The notes below the pieces were generated by a model. The model made no database searches. It was not told the DNA's origin and was given only the letters and a program-made list of their open reading frames with translations. A stretch of DNA of 64,000 nt from assembly GCA_948470475.1 (NCBI GenBank), contig OX419336.1, positions 32,943,415 through 33,007,414 of the forward strand, written 5' to 3'. Shown in pieces: positions 35,401 to 44,994 of the stretch. The stretch's first letter is position 1. Every line of letters starts with the position of its first letter. A program made the position numbers and the translations under genes. The DNA is from Galaxea fascicularis (taxonomy: Eukaryota > Cnidaria > Anthozoa > Scleractinia > Euphylliidae).

Positions 35401-35878
35401 CTTTAGATCTTTGTTCAATGAAATCAAATTGTAAATTACACAATCTAAATTCAGGAACTATATAGTAAGTTTATATGAAAAACTTCCCCTTAGCTGTTTG
35501 TCTTACAAACCAAATTCTTTTGTATCTCTCAGCTAATATCTATTTTCCCAATCTAAACAAGCAGGCAGTTGTACAAAGATAAACAAACGCCAAGACAAGG
35601 GTAATCAATTAAATTTGATAAACTCATCTTTTTAAATGAAATTTCCCTCGTTTACGCACCTCATCTACTTTGTTTCTTCTTTCTTTCTCCGTTTCCAAAG
35701 TTTTACCCGATTTCCTGCTGACAAGCGATGTAAAAGAGCCTTCTGAAATGAGCGGTAAACTCGGACAAGTCACCGAACGGTCTTCTTCAACCTCTACCGA
35801 TTTGTTTACAATGCTAATCCCGCAAACAGGCTTCGCAGTTATTCCAAAATTATGTCCAGAACTTATTGAAGGAAGCAT
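26437..35878 (-). CDS. Unidentified lysine/serine-rich, largely disordered protein (multi-exon)
   Basis: Minus-strand exons joined by GT/AG sites: 35660-35878, [probable missing exon], 33208-33301, 33032-33078, 32873-32953, 32510-32571, 30374-30601, 29300-29426, 28377-28405, 27115-27490, 26714-26807 and 26437-26535; ends may be off by 1-2 bases. From 33208 onward the phases agree through every junction, including a 29-bp micro-exon, to a TAG stop. Exon 1 ends in phase 0 but the 33208-33301 exon needs phase 2, so one exon or an alternative donor is missing. The protein has a glutamine/leucine-rich coiled-coil-like patch (SQQLLLQQSLGQSLQNLQKR), a Cys/His cluster (KCCSKHHKQNHNDH), basic KKK tracts, an acidic serine-rich region, and a C-terminal LDTDCDGYVID like one EF-hand loop. 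I recognise no family. A nuclear or cytoskeletal scaffold is only a guess. It is divergent from TYMP. Confidence 0.7.
27679..27853. mobile_element. 175-bp Tc1/mariner-like MITE
   Basis: The ends CAGTCTTTCCCATAAAACCG and CAGTCTTTCCCGTAAAACCG (minus strand), extended by TGAAC(G/A)CCAG, are flanked by TA on both sides (27677-27678 and 27854-27855). CAGT-type termini with a TA duplication fit Tc1/mariner. It lies in an intron of the minus-strand gene. Confidence 0.75.
28095..28122. repeat. Short perfect palindrome
   Basis: TGGACATGATGT and ACATCATGTCCA flank a CCGA centre. It is intronic and its function is unknown. Confidence 0.7.
29446..29700. repeat. Repeat copy matching 10477-11420 (uninterrupted)
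   Basis: CAATTATTGGATGAGGTTTT, ATATCCAGAATAATCAAGG and GTGACCTTGA...ATTATTGTATAATCTGCAGG occur in both copies. This intronic copy lacks the 402-bp insertion of the other and so shows the empty site. CpG sites of the other copy appear here as TG/CA, consistent with methylation decay. Confidence 0.75.
30065..30099. repeat. Short intronic hairpin
   Basis: TTTTCTTTTGAAACATT and AATGTTTCAAAAGAAAA are perfect inverses with almost no loop. It lies in an intron between exons of the minus-strand gene. Confidence 0.8.
31202..32294. mobile_element. 1.1-kb inverted-repeat element in an intron
   Basis: The left GGGCAATTCCAGAAAATATC, then CATACC, is mirrored by GGTATGGATATTTTCTGGAA, then TCGCCC. AAT directly abuts both ends (31199-31201 and 32295-32297), a possible 3-bp duplication. 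Poly-C runs with CCCCCC...CCTTCGGAATT words repeat inside both ends. An internal direct duplication (about 31560-31640 and 31724-31810) carries TTTGTTTTCTTGTGTTGTT. No transposase frame is present. A related, diverged pair of ends lies at about 33355-33550. Confidence 0.65.
33955..34112 (-). repeat. tRNA-derived SINE, minus strand
   Basis: Read on the minus strand, an A box (TTAGCTTAGTTGGTGGAGC) is followed about 40 nt later by a B box (GGGTTTGACTCCCG) and a non-tRNA tail. It is embedded in an intron of the minus-strand gene. The acceptor ends do not pair, so it is a retroposed element. Confidence 0.7.
34205..34345 (-). repeat. tRNA-derived SINE, minus strand, second copy
   Basis: The A box is TTTAGCTCAGTTGGTAGAGC and the B box GAGTTTGACTCCTG on the minus strand, followed by a tail with TGCACAAGGCTTAATGG. 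It is a diverged relative of the SINE about 200 bp to the left. Both are oriented with the host gene. Confidence 0.65.
34717..35027. mobile_element. 311-bp Mutator-like MITE with 9-bp target duplication
   Basis: The ends TAGCCTGCAACTGCAGGCGT and TAGCCTGCAGACTGCAGGCG (minus strand) continue into AT and TTTGGC. AAAAACAAG flanks both sides exactly (34708-34716 and 35028-35036). It interrupts an older dispersed repeat of the 10242-10347 family. Its TAGCC termini match the 98-bp foldback at 2945. Confidence 0.88.
35113..35223. repeat. Palindromic repeat with GTGGTATACCATG core
   Basis: AGTTATGCAAAGCTTTCTCG at the left is mirrored by a GAGCTCAAAAGCATTGCATAACT-like right end, with CATGGTATA inverted inside. 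A partial diverged copy is at 54140-54245. It is probably a MITE; the ends are not clear enough for a target duplication. Confidence 0.55.
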
Positions 35879-36395
35879 GGATAATAGAACGTAGTACTAG
35901 AAAGTCCAAATGCACGTAAAAGTGGAATAAACCGGGAACAAAGTCGAAGACTGCATAATCAACTGACCACTTGATTCTTCATCAACGTGGATACAGGCTG
36001 CAAATACGTCCGCTCACAAAAGAGCGAGAACAGAAAAGGAAATATGCAACCCCAACATCAACTTGGCTGACCTCTGCAACCTCTTCAATTTTTCTGCTTT
36101 GTAAAAGGCCACTGAATTTACAATTGACAGTGGACAGTCGATGGCCAGCTGTGAAGTTGATTTCATTCTGTGCCTGCGCTGACCGAGGTGAAGGGGACAG
36201 TGAAGGGAGGAGAGGGAGGAGACCGAGGCGAGAGTTGTTATTGTGAGTAAATTAAATTTATTTTTATCCACAAAGATATTTAAAACTGTATTAATTTGGA
36301 AGCTAGTATTCAATCATACCACGACCACCTTTCACTCCAGGTCGGAAATAACAACTAGAGGAAATACAAAATTCGGAGGTGAATTCGGAGAGGAC

Positions 36396-36771
36396 TTAGG
36401 CCCCGTTTATATAAAGAAAGTTGTCCCGAGTAGAAGGGTCTAGAAGGGTCACTGCCTTCTCACTACTGTTTACCGTTTACATGAGTGTCCCGGTTGGCCG
36501 AGTCAAAGTTAATCCTACTAAATTATTCATTGGCCCTGCTTTAAATAATTCATAACTTCAATATCCCTCTTTCCGCTGGATTTTAAATCACTCACACCGG
36601 TCACTGTTGACTTACATTTAACTTTTTTCATAGCAATTTAAGCCACAATGTTCGTTTTAAAGATAAAACACGGACTTCAAATATCTCCGCGGAGTTGTCC
36701 CGGCTGACCGAGCCAAACTGTTTATATGGAGAAAAGATGGCTCGGCGGAGGGTGACCCGGCTAGGAGGGTC

Positions 36772-36810
<39 letters not shown>

Positions 36811-36927
36811 CGGTTCGCCAAGTTTTGTAAGGAAATGTATGAAAAGTTGGCTCGCCCAGGGTAGCTCGGGCAGGGGGGTTGACCCTTCTACCCGGGACAA
36901 CTTTTCTCCATATAAACGGGGGCTCAG
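36396..36927. mobile_element. MITE upstream of TYMP (GGCCCCGTTTATAT ends)
   Basis: The left end GGCCCCGTTTATATAAAG, then GTTGTCCCG and GTAGAAGGGTC, is mirrored on the right by GACCCTTCTACCC, GGGACAACTTTTCTCC and ATATAAACGGGG. The flanks are TTA and TCA, possibly a mutated 3-bp duplication as in Harbinger elements. The interior repeats GGCTCGGC/GCCGAGCC words. It ends about 150 bp before the TYMP start codon, in the intergenic space shared with the divergent gene. Confidence 0.7.
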
Positions 36928-37079
36928 GGGTAGGGTGGATAAACAAAGAGAAAATAATTTGTTGAAAGCCAGTGATGTGGAACGCGTCCCGTGCAGTTGG
37001 GGTTAAACGGGCGGAAGCTCGCGGTTTCTTGTAATTGTAAGCGTAGAGGCCCAACTAGTTTTCTTCAACTGGCAACAAC

Positions 37080-40000
37080 ATGTCTGACTCATTTCGCATT
37101 TCAGACTTGATTGCGAAAAAGCGAGACGGCGATGAACTGACCGAGGACGAAATCTTCCACTTCGTGAAATGCGCGACTTCGAAAGTTGCCTCCGAATGTC
37201 AAGTAGGCGCGATGCTCATGGCAATCTGTCTGAAGGGAATGAACCGTGATGAAACTGTACATCTCACTAAAGCAATGATATCCACTGGCAACTTGTTAAC
37301 ATGGCCTGAAGAGTGGCGGGGAAGCGTTGCAGATAAGCATTCTACTGGTGGAGTTGGGGATAAAGTGAGCTTGGTTCTTGCCCCGGCTTTGGCTGTTTGT
37401 GGAGTGAAGGTTCCCATGATCTCTGGTCGTGGCCTTGGTCATACCGGTACGCCCTCATTTCGCCCTTATTTTTTTTGTTTGATTTTAGCCCTTTTTCAAA
37501 CTTCTTTGAAATCAAAAGTCTCTGTTAAGTGGAACGTACTTCATATTTGTGTAGGTACGTGCACGAAAAAACTTACCAATATCGTTTGTTTTTCAAAAAC
37601 ATATTTATATTGATGAAGGTGGTAAAAAACCGATTGTAATTGACTTCCGTAAATAAGCACACGTAAGTGGATACTTATTTGGTTTTGTCAATGCAAGATA
37701 ACTACATTTTACGACGTGCATCGTATTCACCTCTGTGTACCGCAAAGCTTTTGAAGAAAGCAGCTGCGATGCCTTCCTTTGTTTTGAACCACATACAGCT
37801 GTTTACATGGAAATCAGAAGACCGTGTTCGTGTTTGTGTTTGTACACAATCGCTTTACCCAAAATTAGGATTTATTACAGGGGTGCGAGCATACCTTACA
37901 CTAGGCCTTGGGGGAGGGGTGAGGGTATGAATCAAGGGTGGGGGGGGGTTGTAGGATTAAACAACGGATCAGAATTCCTACTTTCTGTCCTTTTCTTTTT
38001 TTGACTCCCTTCTTAAACTAAGTCAAATATATTTCGTGATGTAAAGTAAGCAGGTACTATGCTGCAATGGAATTTTCATATTTTTTTGGAACTTTCTTCA
38101 TGCTATTTTTTTCTTAGGTTAGAGTTCCTGTCCTCATCTTCTCATCCATTGTTATTTTGTTCAACAATTTTATTTGTTCCAACACAGAGAACATTACTTA
38201 CAATAATTGAAGGGCTGAGAGCATAACCGACCTATGTCGAATTTTAGGTCGTTTTTCGATTTTGCTCGGATTTGCCTGAATTGTTGCATATGAACTGTAA
38301 TTTGATTGTAAAACATTGTCCAGTACTTTTTTTCACGGATTTCACTAACGTATATCACATTATGGTAGTTACACTAGTCACATTGGTTGCTCTGCCCTTT
38401 CATTAATGATTAACAATAATTATTGTTTCAACCTCTCCCCAAGAGGGGGGAGGAACAGGGGAGTAAATCTCCCTTCTCCCTACTTTCTGAGCCAATTTCT
38501 CCCTCCTCCCTACTCATCCAGGTCCATCCAGATCAATTCTCCCTACTCCCAACTTTTCTTTTTCTCCCTCCTCCCTACTTTTTCCCCCTATTTCTCCCTC
38601 CTCCCAACTTTTTTTGGGCCATAATTTCCTCCCCCCTCTCCCAACTCCCCAACAGTAGAAATGACAACAATAGCAAGAACATGTACACTTTCTTCAGGTG
38701 TGGCAACTGTTTTATGCAAATCAAATCAAACATGTACAAATTTCCCAGGAAGAAGGGGTAGGGGGGGGGGGGTACTGCAGATTTCAAGTGTCGGGATTTT
38801 TTTGGGAAGTGTTTTTTTTGTGGCTTGATTGAGGTAAGGATTTTTTGGGAATTTAAAACAATCTGAAAATTTGTGGTTGTGCTCAGTGGTTAGTGCCTGT
38901 GTAGTTCTCCGAATATAGTACAATCCTTTCTGGAAATTTTTAAGGCTTGGAGGTTTGGTATGAGAATTTTTTTGAGGTTAAGTTTTGGTCCAGGGATTTT
39001 TTTGGGTCTTGAATTTTGCCTGCATTCAATCATGCATCCCTGTCACTTGAAAACCAGAGTACCGTACTCCCTTGGCACAAATTTGCTGCCACAAACTGAT
39101 ATTGATTGGATTTTTTTTTGAAAACTCTCCTTGCCTAGGAACAACCCCCTCATAATCATGGATAGTTGGCATGTATGGCAGGCCAACCATCTGGGAATCA
39201 ATAATGTACAGAGCTTATTCCCTTTTGATGGACAGTCTCAAGTTTCCCTGCTGTCAAAATCACTACATTAATGGACACCCGAGTTCCCAGTCAACATAAA
39301 AACTGACAAAAAAAACATATCCCCCTTCCCCCCACACTCCATAAACGTTGGTATAAACTTTGTAGTAGCAGTCTGATCTCAGAAAGTAACCAGCCACTAA
39401 AAAAAAAAATACTAAAACCAAGAAAGAAAAAGGTTTCTTTTGTTAAGACCTTCCAGGCAGAGTACCTGCCTCACTATTTTTGTATTTTTGTTCCAAGTGG
39501 AGGCTGGGCTGGGAGGGTGGGAAGTGTCCCCTCTCCCCACAGTCAGCCCGTTAATCAGGAATGAAACTTTTTGTTTCTTCCAGGAGGAACTTTGGACAAG
39601 TTAGAGTCCATACCAGGCTTTCAAGTGAATGTGGATTCCAAGCAGATGGTTGATATTCTGGAAAAAGTTGGATGTTGCATTGTGGGACAGACAGAATCCC
39701 TGGTCCCTGCTGATCGTGTGTTGTATGCCATAAGGGATGTTACTGCTACAGTGGCATCTATACCTCTGATTTCAAGCTCTATTGTATCAAAAAAAGCTTC
39801 TGGTATGTAACAAACTGCAGTGCCCAAAATACCACATAATTATACACAACCTGAAACTCAGCATCTTGGTGAGCTCATGCCCACCCATTACACACTATTT
39901 ACTTTCTTCCAATATTGGCCCTCTAAGATTAAGGATTATGGCTTCTGTGAAACGCATTAATTTATATAATATATACCAGTATCTTTCCTTTTAGAGCAAC

Positions 40001-41714
40001 CTGTTTCCTCTGCATCATGTCAGCAAAATAAAACTTACTGTTCCTTATGCTCTACAAACACTTCCTACATTTTTTACTATATCCCAATAAAGCTCAGTGC
40101 CATTTCTTTGTTTATTTAAAAGTTGGTGGTGGCCAACTAGTCTTTGTTACTTTGACCACCACACACATTTTTAATATAATTTGTACCGTATTATTTTATC
40201 TTGTAATCATCTGTTGTAATTATACTTTTCTTTCTATGCTAATTTTATGTAAATAGTGTGAAAATAAATGAACCAATGTTCAATCAGAAGGCCAACAGCC
40301 CTCCTTCATACCATCAGCTTTCCTTAAAGTGAATTCTTCCTTTCTTTCAAATCAGAGAACCCTTTAGCCCTAGTACTGGATGTAAAATGTGGCAAAGGTG
40401 CTTTTACCACAACAAAGGAGGAGGCTCAAAAGCTTGCAGACAGTTTGGTTGGTACATGCTTTGGTCTCGGCATTAAGGCAGTGGCCTTAATCACCAGCAT
40501 GGATGCACCCCTGGGAAGAGCTGTTGGTAACTCTGTGGAAGTTGCTGAAGCCATCAGCTGTTTGAATGAAAAAGGGCCTGAGGATTTAAAGGAACTGGTG
40601 TGCGAACAAGGTAAAGTAAGAGTTCTTCCATTCTTACAAGTCAGTGGTTCAAGAGTTTTTAAGGTGGACAATGTAAACCTAAGTAGGTGATGCTTATTGG
40701 GGTCACAAGCATCTAATCAGTGCTTTAGGAGCCAATAATAAATAATAATTATTGTCTGGATGTTCAATCCATGTTCATCCTTACTGCCCATAGTGCTCAG
40801 ACAATGATATATAATTAACTTCAGCTGCAGTAGTTTTAGGTGTCCATAAATTGATGTGCAGACATTATTTTTATTAGCTTTTTTAAGTATGCTACACTGC
40901 ACATGATAGTGCCCCTTTAAGAACACATATTTCAGCATGCCCAGTTGACTATGTTAACGTGAACCACAATGCAGCCATCATGGATGTGAGAATAAAAAGA
41001 GACTGAACACTGTGTGCAAGCCCGGCAACAGTTACTGCAATGTTTCAGATGTCAACAAAGTAAGGTGTTGTTGAAGCTCCCTGCTGTCTATGAAGTAGAT
41101 GCATTTCTTCAAAGCTGTGACTGAGTAATCATAGCTTTGCAGACTTCTTTGAACATACAAAATAATGAGTCCTTCTAATGAGAATTGTTTCTTCAGGTGG
41201 TCATCTGCTTTACAAATTGAAAAAGGTGGAATCAAAGGAAGATGGCACAAAACTCATCGCTGATGCTCTGCAAAGTGGAAAAGCTCTTCAAAAATTCTGT
41301 GAGATGCTGAAGGCACAAGGAGTCCAACCAGATGTGGCACAAAATCTCTGCACGCCTCACACAGATCCATTCAGTGTCTTACCCCTTGCCTCCCAGAATA
41401 TGGATCTTTTTGCAGAGGAGAGTGGAATAGTGTCCAAAATAGATGCTCTTGCCCTGGCAAAAGTCAGTCATGAGCTTGGTGCTGGTAGACAACAGTCCAG
41501 TAGCAGCATTGATCATGGGGTAGGCATGGTGCTGAGTGTGAGGGTTGGCCAGTTTATCACAAAAGGTAGCAAATGGGTCACTGTGCACCATAATGGCAAC
41601 CTTAGTGAGTCCCAAATAGCTTCCTTGAGAAAGGCATTGGAGTTTGAAACTGGTGGTACTGCTGACTTGCCTATGGCGTCAAGAATTATTGCTATTGTTG
41701 ACAGCAAATTATGA
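37080..41714 (+). CDS. TYMP: Thymidine phosphorylase
   Basis: Four exons, 37080-37446, 39584-39802, 40356-40610 and 41197-41714, join with GT/AG sites. All three introns are in phase 1, giving 452 aa (human about 482, bacterial DeoA about 440). The cytosolic enzyme splits thymidine or deoxyuridine with phosphate into the base and 2-deoxyribose-1-phosphate. The substrate loop [10 protein letters not shown] (86-95) and the family signature [16 protein letters not shown] (115-130) are intact. R173, S188 and K192 keep the spacing of the pyrimidine-binding Arg/Ser/Lys of Deo[13 protein letters not shown] and SHELGAGR are further family motifs. There is no signal peptide or transit peptide. Intron 1 (about 2.1 kb) holds CT-rich repeats. 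An ATTAAA polyadenylation variant is near 41862. Assignment is secure; pyrimidine nucleoside phosphorylase is the only close alternative. Confidence 0.96.
38455..38655. repeat. Homopyrimidine imperfect tandem repeat in TYMP intron 1
   Basis: Six or more diverged copies of TTCTCCCTCCTCCCTACT spaced 20-30 bp apart make an almost pure C/T strand. Such tracts can adopt triplex DNA. The overlapping open frames are artefacts of the repeat. Confidence 0.75.
38762..39072. repeat. Probable MITE in TYMP intron 1
   Basis: GGGGGTACTGCAGATTTCAAGTG near the left is roughly mirrored by CACTTGAAAACCAGAGTACC near the right. The interior repeats GGGATTTTTTTGGG several times. The ends are imperfect and no target duplication is called. 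Confidence 0.4.
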
Positions 41715-41943
41715 CCTTAAATTTTTGTCTGTCAGTAGTGCTGCTTTCCACAGCAAGAAAATACTGATTTGTAGTTGTTTGTTTTAGGTGTTTAATCTCA
41801 CATGGGTGTTTCAATCGTTAGTCAAATGTTTTGTGTATTTCTATGTTTGTAGTGAATTTTTACATTAAATTGGTGTGTGCCTATATCAGAAACACAGTTC
41901 TGTGTGTTTCAGAGAAAGTGGTGAATTCACAGAATGCACTTAA

Positions 41944-42829
41944 GGTGGCTTACTACAGTTTTTTTTTATGCGCTATTATGCTTGGTTTGCATGTGCTTGA
42001 AGTAACATCACTATCACACGCAAGCTAAAGTCACACGAGCTGACAAAGGAAAACACCATGAGCAAAAATGAAAACACAAATGTGTCGTGCAAAAATCCCG
42101 AATACTGAAAATAAATCACATTCACTACAATGTCACTACTAAGCTTCTACAGGATTTAAGTGTAGTCGGTGCAGTAAACAAAGCCATATTTTAACTCAAA
42201 ACACGAGGTTGTGGCGTGGAGAGAGCGCGCGTGTGCTTGTAGAAGTTTGGTTTCTCTAGCAAATGTACAATGTATGCACAATGCTTTTCTAAATGCAGGT
42301 CGCATAAAAACCTGAAAACCCATTTTCCTCGCTTAATTTAATCAAAAACTAGCCATACAACCTATGTCCAAATTTTGGTATCTGCCAAAATGGACATGTA
42401 GAATTTTTTTTCAAAAAAATCTGTCAGACACAATTTTATTAATTTTAAAATAGACAAAATTCAACATTTTCGCCAATTGCAAAAATTGTGCGTGACAGAT
42501 TTTCATGTTCTTCTCTCTAAATGTTTCTTTTTATCCACATTTCAGATCCTGAAATTTTTAGGGGGGGGGGGGAGAGTACGGGTAGATTTTGAGAAAAACA
42601 CCCCCGATCGGTCTATTTTGTACCCCACCCTCTGTTGCTTAAACACTTTTCTTGGACATCCCATACACCCAGTAATACATTTTTGGCCACAGATGCAATG
42701 TTCTAAAAATTAGTGTTTTATTTTTGATCCCAGTTGTTTTCTTGGACAGTTCAAGTGACTCTGGATTGCATGTAATGCTTAAAGTGCACAGAAGCCGCCT
42801 GTAGCAGAAAAAAACTGTAGTAAGCCACC
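41944..42829. mobile_element. TTAA-flanked inverted-repeat element, 886 bp
   Basis: The ends GGTGGCTTACTACAG and CTGTAGTAAGCCACC, extended by T/A runs, are flanked by TTAA on both sides (41940-41943 and 42830-42833). That is the target of piggyBac and Kolobok transposons. There is no transposase frame, so it is non-autonomous. It starts 230 bp after the TYMP stop codon and contains AATAAA near 42108. Confidence 0.82.
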
Positions 42830-42835
42830 TTAACT

Positions 42836-43331
42836 GTTACTGCGATTTTCATAATTCCGTGGAATCTCATCTTCAAGCACCAACCGCCAAACTGCATTTT
42901 GGCATCTATCAATCAAACTTCAGAAGCCAAGCCAAACCCACTATAAAGATGCTGCCATTTTTGCGAGGAACAGATCCAACACATGCAGGGGTTTCAATAA
43001 TTTTTAAAGTAGCCATCTGAGCTAGCTAAAGTAAGAGCCGACCTGATTAATTTTTTTAATCATCTTTAATTAGTGAAATCTAATAGATTCCAATACGCAG
43101 TTTGGCGATTGGCTCTTGATGGTGAGATTCCAATGAATTATGGGGCAATGTAGCAGCTCTCGTAAGGTCTCACGAGATTGGCTTGCTACCCTTCTGGTGA
43201 ACAAAAGAACAAACAACACAAACAATGGACCCTATCCCTAAAACAATAGAGGTGCTACACTATGCCTGCCAATGAAATTTAGAGCCTTACGAGAGCTGCT
43301 ACAGTACTAGAATTATGAAAATCACAGTAAC
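42836..43331. mobile_element. Inverted-repeat element, about 496 bp, with an inner inverted pair
   Basis: GTTACTGCGATTTTCATAATTC at the left is mirrored by GAATTATGAAAATCACAGTAAC at the right, 21 of 22 bases. It abuts the TTAA element. Inside, TAGCAGCTCTCGTAAGG (43151) and CTTACGAGAGCTGCTA (43286-43301) form a second inverted pair, and GGAATCT / AGATTCC words form others. No duplication of target is clear. Confidence 0.65.
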
Positions 43332-44994
43332 AAAATGATGTACAAGTATGCATTTTAATCAGGTTAGTTATAGGCGGTATTTAAATTTTATTTCTTATTT
43401 TTAGGTCTACTTTAATTCTACGTCTTAGTTTGTTTTAGTGTGTTTTATATTGGAGAATAATCTTTGTATGGGAATTTAGTTTCCCCCAATTATTCTCCTG
43501 TCATGCAGGTTCTTAATATATTTATTTTGTATCAATTTGATTTGTATTTGCATGACAAAGTATTATTAAACTTAAACTTAAAATCTAGACAGAGCAGGCA
43601 GCAGTGAGAAGTAGGTGGTGGTTTCTCCCGGTTGCTGGCTTCTTATGAAACCCCTGCACATGTGTGGGGGGGCAGGGTCAACTTTGGGACAAAAAAACAA
43701 AAAAAAAGTGTGCTTATTCTCAACATCAATCATTGATGTCAATTTTTAGTATAATCTTGTCCAAAATCAAAGTATTCGTATTACACAATAGATGATAATA
43801 AATAATTTATAGTGATATGTACATGTACAGTGTAATGTTACTCTACTCTGTGGGTGTGTGAAGAACAAATCTTGTTACTTGAAGGCTGGAATAATAATTA
43901 TTATAATTTGAAATGATCATAGTTATGGTTTTGTAATTTAGCAGCCATGTTGACTTAATGGAACATAAGCAGCAGCTGTCTCTGTACAAGACCCATGCAT
44001 GGTCATTTAAAAATGCTTTGCCCAACCATGTCCACAATAAGGAAGGATGCCAACACCCTAGCTATCAATATCCATAATTTTGTTCAGCTTGTTGACAAGG
44101 TATCATTTCACTTTATGTCCACTGGTGTTTGATGTCATAATTATTTAGAAGCTGTATTGAAGATTCTTTAGACAATAACCAGAGTTGTAATGTTACATGT
44201 ATTATTAGATTGTACAGATTTGTGAAAAGGAACCACTGGTGTATAAAAAAGAATTGAACTGGAATAAACCTGATTGATTGTGATTGTGATGCTGAGTTAC
44301 TATAAAAAGAACACTTGACAGAAGGTATGGATTGCAAAGGGGTGAAAGAACGTGCCTCCCACCAGTTTGGCGTAGCTTCATGGGCAGAGTTTGTTGTTGG
44401 TTCTGAACCTTGGTCTGAGGTTCTTGTTCAGGTACTGTACTCTGGTTTTCTGCTGTCATCAAAAGCCAACATTTCCAAATTCCAATTTAAAAATTCCAGA
44501 ATGCAAGGGCCACAGATTTGTCAGTCAAATTGACTGTTCAGTGTCACAAAGCTGATTATATTTTGGGGGTACATTGGATTAGTTATCTGAAATTGCATCA
44601 AAGTTGTCCATGTTGAGCTGGCAAAAACCAGCCACAGATCTAGGGATAAACCCTTGCTGAACCACTAAACCAGTTGCACCTTAGGACTATATAATATTAT
44701 TGCAAAGCTTGCACAGGTTCACCAAGGATGACAAGACAGGTATGATAACACCTTAGAAGTACAGTAGGTGCCTTTCTAACTTGTCACTAAAGTTAGGTTG
44801 AGTCTGCATCACACAGTAAGGAAAGTGTAACCACATAAAATTATTTTTAATCAAAACGACAGTTAAAACCAATTTAACTTTATTTGGCATTCAGCACATT
44901 TTAACCTTGTAGGAATCCCATAACATGCAGTTTTATTCACAAAAGCAGAAGCACAACATTTGCCCAAAAATATAGGTGGTAAAAAAAAATGACG

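Noticed and set aside
38406..38787. Open frames of 70-112 codons in the CT-rich tract
   Set aside because: They translate the pyrimidine repeat (PPPY/SLLP type) inside a TYMP intron.
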